Source: Thiothrix subterranea
Lineage (GTDB): Bacteria; Pseudomonadota; Gammaproteobacteria; Thiotrichales; Thiotrichaceae
Length of the DNA: 64,000 nucleotides
Direction of reading: 5' to 3'
NCBI RefSeq assembly: GCF_030930995.1
Contig: NZ_CP133217.1
Coordinates: forward strand, 806,001 to 870,000
In this document: piece by piece, positions 7,645 through 17,390 of the stretch
Position numbering within the stretch: position 1 is the first letter of the stretch
How the letters are laid out: every line of letters begins with the position of its first letter
Notes under the pieces: model-generated
Database searches by the model: none
The model's input: the letters and a program-made list of their open reading frames with translations, nothing else
What the model was told of the DNA's origin: nothing
Program-made: the position numbers and the translations under genes

Positions 7645-10545
7645 ATGAAACTAACCAAAATCAGCGGGCAAGCCAGCAATCCCGCTTCCGCCACCCCCGC
7701 GATTAAATCCGTCAGTCGGCGTGAATTCCTGCAAACCTCCAGCCTGATGGCAGGCGGTGCAGTGCTGGCAACCGGGCTAGGCACAGGCATGATGCGCAAA
7801 GCTGACGCCGCCGATGCTGCTAAACTGGCGGCGGGTGAAACCAAAGAAGTGCGCACCATTTGCACCCACTGTTCAGTCGGTTGCGGCATTATTGCCGAAG
7901 TCCAAAACGGCGTGTGGACAGGGCAAGAACCGGCTTTCGACCATCCGTTCAACCTTGGGGCGCACTGTGCCAAAGGTGCAGCGATCCGCGAACACGGGCA
8001 TGGCGAACGCCGCATTAAATACCCGATGAAACTGGTGGATGGCAAGTGGAAGAAACTGTCGTGGGAGGAAGCCATTAACGAAGTCGGTGATAAATTGCTG
8101 CAAATTCGTGAGCAATCCGGCCCCGATGCGGTGTACTGGCTGGGGTCTGCCAAACACAATAATGAGCAAGCCTATTTGTATCGCAAAATGGCATCGCTGT
8201 GGGGCACGAATAACGTTGACCATCAAGCACGTATCTGCCACTCCACCACGGTTGCTGGGGTAGCGAATACCTGGGGGTATGGTGCAATGACCAACTCCTA
8301 CAACGATATGCACAATTCCAAAGCCATTTTCATGATCGGCGCAAACTCTGCCGAAGCGCATCCGGTCGCCTTGCAGCACATCCTCAAAGCCAAGGAGGAA
8401 AACAATGCGCCGCTAATTGTGGTTGACCCACGCTTTACCCGCACGGCTGCCCATGCCTCGCAATTTGTGCGCATCCGCCCCGGCACGGACGTGCCACTGA
8501 TTTGGGGGATGCTGCACCACATTTTCGCCAATGGTTGGGAAGACAAAGAATTCATCCGCCAACGTGTTTACGGCATGGATGAAATCAAAGCCGAAGTCGC
8601 TAAATGGACACCCGATGAAGTCGAGCGCGTCACAGGCGTTCCCGAAGCCGAAGTCAAACAAGCCGCGCAAACCATGGCACAGTATCGCCCCGGTACGGTG
8701 GTCTGGTGCATGGGCGGCACACAACATACCATTGGCAATAACAACACCCGTGCCTACTGCATTTTCCAATTAGCCTTAGGCAATATGGGCGTTGCCGGTG
8801 GCGGCACGAACATTTTCCGTGGGCATGACAATGTGCAAGGTGCCACTGATTTCGGGGTACTCTCTGACAGCTTACCCGGTTATTACGGGCTGGAAGAAGG
8901 CGGCTGGAAACACTGGGCGAAAGTCTGGGATGTGGATTTCGAGTGGGTCAAAGGGCGCTTTGAACCCGGCAAATACGAAAAAGGCAAAGACAAAGACGGC
9001 AAGGAAATCGATGTTGCGGTGATGAATACCAAAGGCATTCCGGTTTCGCGCTGGATTGACGGCGTACTCGAAGACAAAGCCAATGTCGCGCAAAAAGACA
9101 ATGTACGCGCCATGATTATGTGGGGTCATGCCCCGAACAGCCAAACCCGTGGGCAGGAAATGAAAAAAGCATTCGAGAAGCTCGATATGCTGGTGATTGT
9201 TGACCCTTATCCCACCGTTTCTGCCGTCATGCATGACCGTAAAGATGGCGTGTACCTGTTACCGGCTGCCACTCAGTTTGAAACGTCCGGCTCGGTTACG
9301 GCTTCTAACCGCTCCATTCAATGGCGTGACAAGGTGATTGAACCGCTGTTTGAATCCAAACCCGATCACAGCATTATGTACTTGCTGACCAAGAAATTGG
9401 GCTTTGAGAAGGAGATGTTCAAACACATTGCTGTCAACGGTGAAGAACCGCTGATTGAAGACGTGGTGCGCGAATACAACCGGGGCATGTGGACGATTGG
9501 TTACACCGGGCAAAGCCCCGAACGCCTCAAGCAGCACCAGCAAAACTGGGGGATATTCGACTACACCAGCCTGCGAGCCAACGGCGGGGTATGTGACGGC
9601 GAATTCTACGGCTTGCCTTGGCCATGCTGGGGTACGGCGGAAATGAAACATCCCGGCACTGCCAATCTGTACGACACCAGCATGACGGTTGCCGAAGGTG
9701 GCTTGAACTTCCGCGCTAACTTTGGGGTGGAACGCGACGGGGTTAATCTATTGGCAGAAGATTCTTGGTCGAAAGGCGCAGAAATTCAGGACGGCTACCC
9801 CGAATTCACCGCCGATTTGCTGAAAAAACTCGGCTGGTGGGATGACCTGACAGAAGCTGAAAAAACCGCTGCGGAAGGTAAAAACTGGAAAAACGACCTC
9901 TCCGGCGGTATCCAGCGCGTCGCCATTAAGCACGGTTGCGCTCCCTTCGGCAATGCCAAAGCGCGGGCGGTGGTGTGGACATTCCCCGACCCGGTGCCGA
10001 TTCACCGCGAGCCGTTGTATACCAGTCGCCATGATTTGATTGAAAAGTACCCGACTTACGAAGACCGCAAATCCTTCTGGCGTTTGCCGACCCGTTACAA
10101 GTCAGTGCAGGCAACCGACCATTCCAAGGACTACCCGATTATCCTCACCTCCGGGCGTTTGGTCGAATACGAAGGCGGCGGCGACGAAACCCGTTCCAAC
10201 CCCTGGCTGGCGGAATTGCAGCAAGATATGTTCGTGGAACTTAACCCGCGTGATGCCAACAATGCCGGTCTGAAAGAAGGCGATGATGTCTGGGTGGAAG
10301 GCCCCGAAGGCGGCAAGATCAAGGTCAAGGCCCTGATCACTGAGCGCGTTGCAGCAGGCGTGGCATTTACCCCGTTCCATTTCGGCGGGCATTTCCAAGG
10401 GCAGGACTTGCGGGCGAAATACCCCGAAGGCTGTGACCCGTATGTGCTGGGTGAATCCTGCAATATCGCGTTTACCTACGGTTACGATTCGGTGACCGCT
10501 ATGCAAGAAACCAAGTGCAGCCTGTGCCGCATCACCAAAGCTTAA
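7645..10545 (+). CDS. fdhA: formate dehydrogenase alpha (catalytic) subunit, Tat-exported
   Basis: The large subunit (966 residues) oxidises formate to CO2 at a bis-pyranopterin-guanine-dinucleotide Mo or W centre. Twin arginines at residues 25-26 (SRREFLQTSS) mark Tat export to the periplasm. A 4Fe-4S site is formed by Cys73, Cys76, Cys80 and Cys108 (CTHCSVGCG to HCAKG). The metal ligand is Cys198 in ARICHST, followed by the catalytic His199, so this is a cysteine rather than a selenocysteine enzyme. The adjoining tungstate transporter regulon suggests W may be the metal. An AAGGAG site precedes the ATG, and the beta subunit follows after 10 bases. Confidence 0.95.
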   Translation: MKLTKISGQASNPASATPAIKSVSRREFLQTSSLMAGGAVLATGLGTGMMRKADAADAAKLAAGETKEVRTICTHCSVGCGIIAEVQNGVWTGQEPAFDHPFNLGAHCAKGAAIREHGHGERRIKYPMKLVDGKWKKLSWEEAINEVGDKLLQIREQSGPDAVYWLGSAKHNNEQAYLYRKMASLWGTNNVDHQARICHSTTVAGVANTWGYGAMTNSYNDMHNSKAIFMIGANSAEAHPVALQHILKAKEENNAPLIVVDPRFTRTAAHASQFVRIRPGTDVPLIWGMLHHIFANGWEDKEFIRQRVYGMDEIKAEVAKWTPDEVERVTGVPEAEVKQAAQTMAQYRPGTVVWCMGGTQHTIGNNNTRAYCIFQLALGNMGVAGGGTNIFRGHDNVQGATDFGVLSDSLPGYYGLEEGGWKHWAKVWDVDFEWVKGRFEPGKYEKGKDKDGKEIDVAVMNTKGIPVSRWIDGVLEDKANVAQKDNVRAMIMWGHAPNSQTRGQEMKKAFEKLDMLVIVDPYPTVSAVMHDRKDGVYLLPAATQFETSGSVTASNRSIQWRDKVIEPLFESKPDHSIMYLLTKKLGFEKEMFKHIAVNGEEPLIEDVVREYNRGMWTIGYTGQSPERLKQHQQNWGIFDYTSLRANGGVCDGEFYGLPWPCWGTAEMKHPGTANLYDTSMTVAEGGLNFRANFGVERDGVNLLAEDSWSKGAEIQDGYPEFTADLLKKLGWWDDLTEAEKTAAEGKNWKNDLSGGIQRVAIKHGCAPFGNAKARAVVWTFPDPVPIHREPLYTSRHDLIEKYPTYEDRKSFWRLPTRYKSVQATDHSKDYPIILTSGRLVEYEGGGDETRSNPWLAELQQDMFVELNPRDANNAGLKEGDDVWVEGPEGGKIKVKALITERVAAGVAFTPFHFGGHFQGQDLRAKYPEGCDPYVLGESCNIAFTYGYDSVTAMQETKCSLCRITKA

Positions 10546-10555
10546 GGAGTCCATC

Positions 10556-11248
10556 ATGGCAAGAATGAAGTTTTATTGTGATGCGGAACGCTGCATCGAG
10601 TGCAACGGTTGTGTCACCGCCTGCAAAAACGAACACGAAGTACCGTGGGGTGTAAACCGCCGCCGCGTGGTCACGATCAAGGACGGGCAACCCGGCGAAC
10701 GCTCGATTTCGGTCGCGTGTATGCACTGTTCCGACGCCCCGTGTCAGGCGGTGTGTCCGGTGGATTGCTTTACCACCACCAAAGACGGCATTGTGTTGCA
10801 CAACAAAGATACGTGTATCGGTTGTGGCTATTGCTTCTACGCCTGCCCGTTTGGTGCACCGCAATTCCCCAGCGACGGCGCGTTTTCCTCACGCGGCAAA
10901 ATGGATAAATGCACCTTCTGCGCCGGTGGTCCCGAAGAAGCTGACAATAGCGCGGAAGAGTTCAAAAAGTACGGGCGCAACCGCATTGCGGAAGGCAAAT
11001 TGCCACTGTGTGCGGAAATGTGTTCCACCAAAGCCTTGCTTGCCGGTGACGCTAACGTGGTTTCCGACATTTACCGCCAGCGCGTGGTCAACCGGGCGGC
11101 GAGTGCGATGTTAGGCGGTGCTGGCTTGCAGCAAACCGGCTTCCAAGCCGAAGTCACTAACGTACCACCAGCATTGGAAGGCAAAGCCAGCGATATGCCG
11201 CCAACTGACGCTAAACCGAGTGCGCCACCCCCAGCACCCGCGCAGTAA
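10556..11248 (+). CDS. fdh3B: formate dehydrogenase beta subunit (four 4Fe-4S clusters), FDH3 type
   Basis: A 230-residue ferredoxin-like electron-transfer subunit. Four cysteine sets are visible: CIECNGCVTACKNEH, CMHCSDAPCQAVCP, CIGCGYCFYACPFG, and KCTFC with LCAEMC. It should carry electrons from the alpha subunit to the cytochrome b subunit. The C-terminus is a proline/alanine tail without the membrane helix seen in E. coli FdnH, which agrees with the shorter FDH3 type. AAGGAGT precedes the ATG. The gamma subunit starts 11 bases downstream. Confidence 0.93.
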   Translation: MARMKFYCDAERCIECNGCVTACKNEHEVPWGVNRRRVVTIKDGQPGERSISVACMHCSDAPCQAVCPVDCFTTTKDGIVLHNKDTCIGCGYCFYACPFGAPQFPSDGAFSSRGKMDKCTFCAGGPEEADNSAEEFKKYGRNRIAEGKLPLCAEMCSTKALLAGDANVVSDIYRQRVVNRAASAMLGGAGLQQTGFQAEVTNVPPALEGKASDMPPTDAKPSAPPPAPAQ

Positions 11249-11259
11249 AGGAGCAAAGC

Positions 11260-12204
11260 ATGGACGAGTCAGTCAAAAACCCCGGCATCGACTTGTGGAA
11301 TGCAGTACGCGGGCGTGAAGGGACGGAAACCGGACAAGTTCGTTCACAAGTGGACAGCGTGGATAGCACCACGCTGGTCAATATGAACGGGCAAGCTTGG
11401 CAGCAATACCGCATGGATACGCTGATTCCGAATGCCGCCATCGTGCTGGGTTTGGTCTTGCTGGCGATTGTGGTATTCCGGCTGGTGCGCGGCAAAATCC
11501 CGATCCGAGCGGGGCGTTCCACGCATAAGATCAAGCGGTTTAGTACGTTCCAGCGCTATGTGCATTGGACAACGGCTATCCTGTTTGTGGCATTGTCGAT
11601 CACTGGCGTTGTGTTGCTGTTTGGGCGTTATGTCGTGATTCCAGTATTTGGTGCGGAAATCGGCGGTACGCTGACCTGGCTGTTTAAAAGCATCCATGAT
11701 TATGCGGGACCTGCATTTGCGGTGGCGTTGGTGGTATTGGTGGTGACGTTCATCAAGGGTAACTTGCCAAACCTGAGTGACCTGAAATGGCTGGCAAAAG
11801 GCGGCGGTTTGTTTGGCGGGCACGCTTCCGCAGGGCGCTACAATGCCGGTGAAAAAGGCTGGTACTGGACTGCGGCGATTGTTGGTGCGTTTGTGGTGGT
11901 CAGCGGTTTGGTGATGGACTTCCCCAACTTTGGGCAAGGACGTGACACCATGACGTATTATCATTGGATTCATTCCATTAGTGCAGTCATCGTGATGGCG
12001 TTTGCGATGGGGCATATCTACATGGGTACGATTGCAATGGAAGGCGCGTTTGAAGTCATGCAAACCGGCTATTGCGATGCTAACTGGGCGAAAGAACACC
12101 ATGATGAGTGGTATGCGGAAATGCAGCAAGCGGGGGAGATTGAGGAAGGAAGCCCTTTACCCCGGCAAGTAAATGCTGAAGCAAGCCCCCACCCCAACGT
12201 GTGA
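11260..12204 (+). CDS. formate dehydrogenase gamma subunit, cytochrome b
   Basis: A 314-residue membrane cytochrome b subunit that would pass electrons to quinone. An N-terminal region with one membrane segment (about residues 57-73, NAAIVLGLVLLAIVVF) precedes the FdnI-like four-helix core. Haem-ligand histidines are likely in RYVHWTTAILF, IHDYAGPAF and YYHWIHSIS. The last 15 or so codons and the stop lie inside a 134-bp sequence that is the antisense copy of the kinase tail at 13852-13985. The natural C-terminus may therefore have been altered by that rearrangement. Confidence 0.9.
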   Translation: MDESVKNPGIDLWNAVRGREGTETGQVRSQVDSVDSTTLVNMNGQAWQQYRMDTLIPNAAIVLGLVLLAIVVFRLVRGKIPIRAGRSTHKIKRFSTFQRYVHWTTAILFVALSITGVVLLFGRYVVIPVFGAEIGGTLTWLFKSIHDYAGPAFAVALVVLVVTFIKGNLPNLSDLKWLAKGGGLFGGHASAGRYNAGEKGWYWTAAIVGAFVVVSGLVMDFPNFGQGRDTMTYYHWIHSISAVIVMAFAMGHIYMGTIAMEGAFEVMQTGYCDANWAKEHHDEWYAEMQQAGEIEEGSPLPRQVNAEASPHPNV

Positions 12205-12289
12205 TTCCACCGTCAAACGTCCGCCGTAGCGGTGCACAATCGCGTAACTAATGGATAACCCCAAACCTGTCCCTTGTCCGACAGGTTTG
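12156..12289. repeat. 134-bp direct repeat, copy 1 (copied 3' end of the sensor kinase gene)
   Basis: Identical to 13852-13985 except for one base (GAAGC against GAAAC). It contains the last 43 codons and the stop of the kinase gene, read on the minus strand, but is cut off from the rest of that gene. The end of the gamma subunit gene and the end of the AlbA_2 gene both read into it. Confidence 0.95.
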
Positions 12290-13792
12290 TTCCAATAGGG
12301 CTTTGCCTTGAACCGTCGTTTGATAGCGTTGCAAGCGACTGCGGGGTTTTTCAGGAATGGTGCGAGCCAGTAGCCCTTCATCCAGCATGAAGTCCAGATA
12401 GTTACGTTGGAATGTTTCCCGATGTTTGATAGCCGTTATCTCTTGAATTTCCGAACTTTTCTTCGGCTCCAAACAAGCAGAAAGAACAGGAAAAACCCAT
12501 GCTTCCACTTGTCCGGTGACTTGTCCGGTGACTTGTCCGGTAATGTCCGCTGGCTGTGTGACCAATAGCTCTTGGCACAATACCAATTGAAAGGATTTTC
12601 CCGCCTTGTCATTGTCGATCTCTGGTGTGCGCCGCCCCAATTCATGCCAATTCCGCATAATGGCGCGGATACCAGTCCCCGCCTGATCACTCAAACCAAT
12701 CCGCCGGAATGCATTGACGATAAGGGGGTTACGGATTTCCTTTTCATTCGACTCCAACAATTGAGCGGTGGTTGCGAACGCATCACCCGGATTCCAAAAC
12801 ACAAACCGATCAATGAACCATTTCAGTGAAGCCTTGCGATACTGATCACCGTAATCCTGATGGATCAACAGGTTAATCGCTGCCTCACGAAAAGCAACAT
12901 AATCAGGGGGATCATCGTTACGACGCATAGTAGCGGGGTCAATCTTGAACGGATGCTCAGCCACCCGTGAATACTTGGCAACCAATCCACGCCACGTTTT
13001 GAACAGGTTTTCCTCAAATACCATTCGATCATGCCACCGCTCATCGGCAGACCAGTTTTCAAACCGGGCATCAATACGCTGATAATCCAATACCGGACGC
13101 GGCAACAAAGCACGCACGCAACGATCCACACCAAACAACAAAATAGCGGCACGGGTCAGTACTGGCTTGCCCGCCTGATGCACCATAAAGTTCCATTCCA
13201 ACAGAAACTCAACCGGGTCGGTGATTTCACGTTGCTCAGGGTTGCGTCGTGTAAATTGCGTCTGATACCAACTCAACGTTTCACGGTCAATACTCGACTC
13301 GACTGGAAAATCCGTGACCGCCACACCATCCCATGCTTGCTGCGTCGCATCCCGCAAGAAGCGTTGCAACTCATTGGTGGTCATGCGCTCATCGCGTGCG
13401 CCACGCCGAATATAGCTGTCACGCGGATTGCCATTCAGGTACACCGGCTTTTGATGACGCTCTGATTCAGGAATATAAAAAGCCAACAGGCGCTTGCCAT
13501 CCAGCTCATAGACGTGGGGCTGCGCATTGATCACGTGATTGAGTTTTTGCCCACTGCGTAAAGTCGTCAGAAAAGCATCTTGCATGTGGTCAAAAGCGCT
13601 AGGCTCAACACCAGAAATTTCCAGCAGTCCATTAGCTTCCGATACCCCAAACAACAACCAGCCCCCTTGCGTATTGGCAAAGGCACTGACGGTGGAATAG
13701 GCATCCTTGGGGACATCACGCTGCGCTTTCTTGCACTCGAAGTCCGTCCATTCATAGCTTTGAATGCGCTTGATGAGTTCATCTTTTGTCAT
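12248..13792 (-). CDS. AlbA_2 (Schlafen-type) putative DNA/ATP-binding protein
   Basis: A protein of 514 residues. The N-terminal AlbA_2 domain runs from WTDFECKKAQ through VSAFANTQGGWLLFGV, with RDSYIRRGARDERM. An ATP-binding-like C-terminal half follows (REAAINLLIHQDYG, NPLIVNAFRRIGLSDQAGTGIRAI), then a winged-helix tail. A TGQVTGQVTGQV repeat is encoded by three 12-bp units. Such proteins are often called transcriptional regulators or defence-linked factors; the real function is unknown. The last dozen codons lie inside the copied kinase tail, so its own C-terminus was probably replaced on insertion. It lies between two copies of a 134-bp direct repeat. Confidence 0.8.
   Translation of the reverse strand: MTKDELIKRIQSYEWTDFECKKAQRDVPKDAYSTVSAFANTQGGWLLFGVSEANGLLEISGVEPSAFDHMQDAFLTTLRSGQKLNHVINAQPHVYELDGKRLLAFYIPESERHQKPVYLNGNPRDSYIRRGARDERMTTNELQRFLRDATQQAWDGVAVTDFPVESSIDRETLSWYQTQFTRRNPEQREITDPVEFLLEWNFMVHQAGKPVLTRAAILLFGVDRCVRALLPRPVLDYQRIDARFENWSADERWHDRMVFEENLFKTWRGLVAKYSRVAEHPFKIDPATMRRNDDPPDYVAFREAAINLLIHQDYGDQYRKASLKWFIDRFVFWNPGDAFATTAQLLESNEKEIRNPLIVNAFRRIGLSDQAGTGIRAIMRNWHELGRRTPEIDNDKAGKSFQLVLCQELLVTQPADITGQVTGQVTGQVEAWVFPVLSACLEPKKSSEIQEITAIKHRETFQRNYLDFMLDEGLLARTIPEKPRSRLQRYQTTVQGKALLEQTCRTRDRFGVIH
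12508..12543. repeat. three tandem 12-bp units inside the AlbA_2 gene
   Basis: CTTGTCCGGTGA occurs three times in a row, with one change in the last unit. It encodes the repeated TGQV of the protein on the minus strand. Repeat number could change by slippage without a frameshift. Confidence 0.9.
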
Positions 13793-13851
13793 GGGTTACT
13801 CCACCACAAGCTGTACATTATCGACAAAAAATTGGCGGAGCAATGCCGCTA

Positions 13852-13985
13852 TTTACCCCGGCAAGTAAATGCTGAAACAAGCCCCCACCCCAACGTGTGA
13901 TTCCACCGTCAAACGTCCGCCGTAGCGGTGCACAATCGCGTAACTAATGGATAACCCCAAACCTGTCCCTTGTCCGACAGGTTTG
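13852..13985. repeat. 134-bp direct repeat, copy 2 (native 3' end of the sensor kinase gene)
   Basis: This is the resident copy: it forms the last 43 codons and stop of the kinase gene. The match to 12156-12289 begins one base beyond the stop codon. The two copies bracket a 1,562-base stretch that holds the AlbA_2 gene. Confidence 0.95.
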
Positions 13986-15874
13986 GTGGTGAAAAATGGA
14001 TCAAAGATGCGCGTCAAATGTTCCGCCGCAATCCCGCAACCGTTATCCCGCACGTTTATTACCACTTCAGCATCACTCACGTCCGCCGTGCTGATGCTGA
14101 TTTCCCCACCCTCTGCCGCTAACGCCTGCATCGCATTGCGGATCAGATTCACCAAGACTTGTTGCAATTCGGGCGGATTCACCCGCACGCGGCGCGTTGC
14201 CTGCAACTCGGTATGGAACACGACCCGCCGCGCTTTGTGTAAATAGCCTACCAGCTTGAGCGTTTGCGCGATCAGCGGGTTCAGATCGGTACGCAACAAT
14301 TCATCGGGTTCAATTGGGCGGGCGTATTGCAACAGGTTGTGGATAATGGCGCGTATCCGTTCGATTTGCTCCAGCATTAGGTCGATTTCGGGTTGCACGG
14401 GCTGCGCCTGCTCACCAAGCAAATGAATCATCACATCCAGATTGCCGAGAATCACCGCCACCGGGTTATTGATTTCATGCGCCATCCCTGCGGTTAATTC
14501 ACCCAAGGCCGCCATCTTCTCTGCGGCTACCAATTGGTCACGGGTGGTTTGTAACAGGGTAATGGTGTGGCTGAGGTCAGTGTTTTTTTGCTGGAGTTCG
14601 GCGGTACGCTCATCCACTTTGCGTTCCAGTTGGTTAGCCCATTCGCTGATTTCGGCATTGCGTTGTTGCAATAATTCCAGCATGGCATCGAAACGGCTGG
14701 CGAGTTCCGCAATTTCATCGTGGGAAGCCAGCTTGCCAATACGCTGGGGTTCGTCCGCGCTGATCGCTCGAATGACTTCGCGCATTTTTTCCAAGGGATG
14801 TAAAATCACGCCAGTGGCTTTGATCGCCAACCATGCGGTTAACCCGGTCAAGAGCGTAAACAACAGCCACAATAGCGATACCGCTTGCCACAAGCTATTG
14901 CGGAATGGCGCTTCGGAATAGCCCGCGTACAGAATTCCCACCCGTTGCCCTTCGCTATCGGTGAGCGGTTCGTAGCCGGAAATGTACCAGTCGTTCACCA
15001 CAAAGGCGCGATCGATCCACGCCTTGCCTTGCCCCAGCACGGTATCGCGGACTTCGGCAGAAACCCGCGTCCCTAGTGCGCGTTCGCCTGCTTTGAGCGG
15101 TACATTGGTGGAAATACGCACATCATCCAGAAACAGCGTTACCGTACCGATACTGCCCGCAGGCAAACGCCCCGTGCCGTAGACCAGATCACGAATGGTA
15201 TCCACCAAGGTGAAATTGCCATTGAGTAATACCCCGCCATCCAGCACTGCCAGCACATTTCCCTCCGCGTCACGCAACGGATACAAGGCGCGGAGCATCA
15301 TGCCGCGCTCCTCTTGCTGGCGCGTGGTGGGGTAGGCGTAAGGGGTTGATACTAAAGGTAGACGCACAGTTTCTTCCAACCGTGGATCAATCTGGCGCAA
15401 ATCGGCTGGGGTGAAAATTTCCAACCCGACACGGGCTTGCCCCCGCAAGGCAATCTGCAAGGCGGCGGACTGACGGGCGTTGCTCGCATCTGGCAATGGT
15501 GCCATTTGCCCCTTGTCCAGCAATTGCAGGTAAGCCAGTGATTGGGTGCTTTGCAGTTGCACTAATTGTTGCTGAATACTGGCGTAATCGCCGTGTTCCA
15601 GTGCGGTGCGCAGCGCGTAGGATTCGCCGAAGCGGGCTAATTGATTGAGGTAATCCTGTTGCAGCCGCCGAAAGACATCATCCGCCACGCTGAGATCGGT
15701 ATTGACCTTGATAAACAATTGCTCATAAGTCAGGCGATAGCCCCAGAAAATGGTTGCCCCCAAAATCAGCGGCACAATCAGCAGCAACGGCAATAATACC
15801 AGCAGCAGTACCTTGTAACGCACTGAACGGCGGATATTGCGCAGCAGAGAACGCCAGCGGGGTAGCATTGCCAC
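13853..15874 (-). CDS. Cache-HAMP sensor histidine kinase
   Basis: A 673-residue membrane sensor. A first transmembrane helix (about residues 22-46) is followed by an extracytoplasmic double-Cache-like domain (to about residue 320), a second helix (LWLLFTLLTGLTAWLAI), HAMP, and a coiled coil. The HisKA region has His466 in AGMAHEINNP. The HATPase has NLIRNAMQAL, DNGCGI and GTGLGLSISYAIV. The regulator gene is directly upstream, ending one base before this start, so they form an operon and a cognate pair. The closeness to the formate dehydrogenase and tungstate genes, and shared promoter motifs, suggest it senses a substrate or metal of that system. Confidence 0.9.
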   Translation of the reverse strand: MAMLPRWRSLLRNIRRSVRYKVLLLVLLPLLLIVPLILGATIFWGYRLTYEQLFIKVNTDLSVADDVFRRLQQDYLNQLARFGESYALRTALEHGDYASIQQQLVQLQSTQSLAYLQLLDKGQMAPLPDASNARQSAALQIALRGQARVGLEIFTPADLRQIDPRLEETVRLPLVSTPYAYPTTRQQEERGMMLRALYPLRDAEGNVLAVLDGGVLLNGNFTLVDTIRDLVYGTGRLPAGSIGTVTLFLDDVRISTNVPLKAGERALGTRVSAEVRDTVLGQGKAWIDRAFVVNDWYISGYEPLTDSEGQRVGILYAGYSEAPFRNSLWQAVSLLWLLFTLLTGLTAWLAIKATGVILHPLEKMREVIRAISADEPQRIGKLASHDEIAELASRFDAMLELLQQRNAEISEWANQLERKVDERTAELQQKNTDLSHTITLLQTTRDQLVAAEKMAALGELTAGMAHEINNPVAVILGNLDVMIHLLGEQAQPVQPEIDLMLEQIERIRAIIHNLLQYARPIEPDELLRTDLNPLIAQTLKLVGYLHKARRVVFHTELQATRRVRVNPPELQQVLVNLIRNAMQALAAEGGEISISTADVSDAEVVINVRDNGCGIAAEHLTRIFDPFFTTKPVGQGTGLGLSISYAIVHRYGGRLTVESHVGVGACFSIYLPG

Positions 15875-17203
15875 TTATGCCAATGCCCAAGCCTGTAATT
15901 TGCGTTCCAAGGTTTTGCGCGAAACGCCCAGCACCCGCGCCGCTGCCGATTTATTACCGTCTTCGCGCTCCAGCACGCGCAGAATGTGGCGTTTTTCCAC
16001 CTCTTCCAACAGCAGCGCCTCATCATCGGCTATCACCGCGCTGCTGCGCTTTTGCGGCGTACCGGTCAGGCATTGACTGGGCATGACCCCTAGCAATAAA
16101 GCGCGTTCAATCACGTTTTTGAGTTCGCGCACATTGCCCGGCCAAGCGTAGTCTTGCAACCGCAGGATTTCGCTTTTATCCAACGCTAATGGCATAACGC
16201 CCAATTCGGTGGCGAGGCGATTAATGAAATGTTGTGCCAATACTTCGGTATCACGCCCGCGTTCGCGCAAGGGTGGCAAGCGAATGCTCAGCACATTCAA
16301 ACGGTAAAACAAATCTTGGCGGAAGCGGCTTTGCTTCACTTCTTGCAGCAATTCGCGGTTGGTGGCGGCGACAATGCGCACATCAATCGGGGTTTCGCGG
16401 TTTGATCCCACCGGGCGGATGCGTTGCTCTTCCAGCACCCGCAGCAAATGCACCTGCATGGCCAAGGGCATTTCGCCGATTTCATCCAGAAATAACGTGC
16501 CGCCATTGGCATACGCAAACAGCCCTTCACGCGCCTGATGTGCGCCGGTGAATGAGCCTTTCACATGCCCGAATAATTCGCTTTCCAGCAATTCGGGGGA
16601 CACAGCACCGCAATTCAGCGAAACAAAATTGCCGCCGCGCCCGCTCAATTCGTGGATAGCCCGCGCTGCCAGTTCTTTACCCGTACCGGATTCGCCTTCA
16701 ATCAAGACGGTGGATGGCATGGGGGCAACTTGGCGGATAATCTGACAAACGCTATGCACCGCTTCGCATTCGCCAATAATGCCGCCGATTTGTCTGTGCT
16801 GCTCCAGCTCACGACGCAATACAAAGTTTTCGCGCTTTAATTGCTGGTTTTCCAGACAACGGTCAATCGCCGCTAACACTTGTTCCAGCCGGAAGGGTTT
16901 GAGAATGAAATCCAACGCCCCGACGCGCAAGGCTTCAATCGCCGTTTCCAGACTGGCATAGGCGGTAATGAAAATAACCGGAATGAGGTTGCCTTTGTCA
17001 CGCACACTGCTGACCCATTCCACGCCAGTGCAATCGGGTAAACGAATGTCTGACAGAATCAGGTCGAAATGGCAGCGTTCCAGCATTGCGGTCGCGGTGG
17101 CGGCATCCCCGGCGGTTTCGATGACATCAAAGCGGCTGGTTAAACCCCGCTGGAAAAACGCTTGGATACCGGGTTCGTCATCCACGATTAGAACGGACTT
17201 CAT
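15875..17203 (-). CDS. sigma-54-dependent response regulator (enhancer-binding protein)
   Basis: An NtrC-family activator of 442 residues. The receiver domain starts [12 protein letters not shown] with phosphoacceptor Asp52 in LSDIRLPD. The AAA+ domain has Walker A GESGTGKE, the sigma-54 contact loop as GSFTGA, and Walker [13 protein letters not shown] Fis-type helix-turn-helix ([20 protein letters not shown]) ends it. The loop is intact, so it should activate sigma-54 promoters. The start at 17203 has AGGAG about 7 bases upstream. The predicted targets are the GG-N10-GC promoters at fdhD, DUF3305, the fdhA operon and tupA. Confidence 0.93.
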   Translation of the reverse strand: MKSVLIVDDEPGIQAFFQRGLTSRFDVIETAGDAATATAMLERCHFDLILSDIRLPDCTGVEWVSSVRDKGNLIPVIFITAYASLETAIEALRVGALDFILKPFRLEQVLAAIDRCLENQQLKRENFVLRRELEQHRQIGGIIGECEAVHSVCQIIRQVAPMPSTVLIEGESGTGKELAARAIHELSGRGGNFVSLNCGAVSPELLESELFGHVKGSFTGAHQAREGLFAYANGGTLFLDEIGEMPLAMQVHLLRVLEEQRIRPVGSNRETPIDVRIVAATNRELLQEVKQSRFRQDLFYRLNVLSIRLPPLRERGRDTEVLAQHFINRLATELGVMPLALDKSEILRLQDYAWPGNVRELKNVIERALLLGVMPSQCLTGTPQKRSSAVIADDEALLLEEVEKRHILRVLEREDGNKSAAARVLGVSRKTLERKLQAWALA

Positions 17204-17226
17204 GCAACACTCCTGGTGGGGTAAAC

Positions 17227-17315
17227 TGGGACATTTTGACCCTAACTGATTGCAGCGAATTAGACACAATAACCCAACTGTCCGCAACCCACTATTTTAC
17301 CAACCTGCGTTTAAG
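17227..17315. repeat. duplicated regulatory segment, left copy, at the border of the type I R-M island
   Basis: This 89-base stretch aligns with 27387-27474 with only a handful of differences. It contains the imperfect palindrome GGGACATTTTGACCC (17228-17242) and GACACAATAACCCAAC (17263-17278). The two copies flank the whole restriction-modification island, which suggests the island split one former regulator-tup intergenic region. Confidence 0.85.
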
Positions 17316-17390
17316 ATGATTAAGTGATCATCATCACGGCGGTGAACAGTGGAATTCGTTTAGAATTTACCCTCATGCAATCCACCAACT

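Noticed and set aside
8230-8245. Selenocysteine in the formate dehydrogenase alpha subunit
   Set aside because: The codon at the metal-ligand place is TGC (Cys198), not TGA, and the reading frame has no internal stop.
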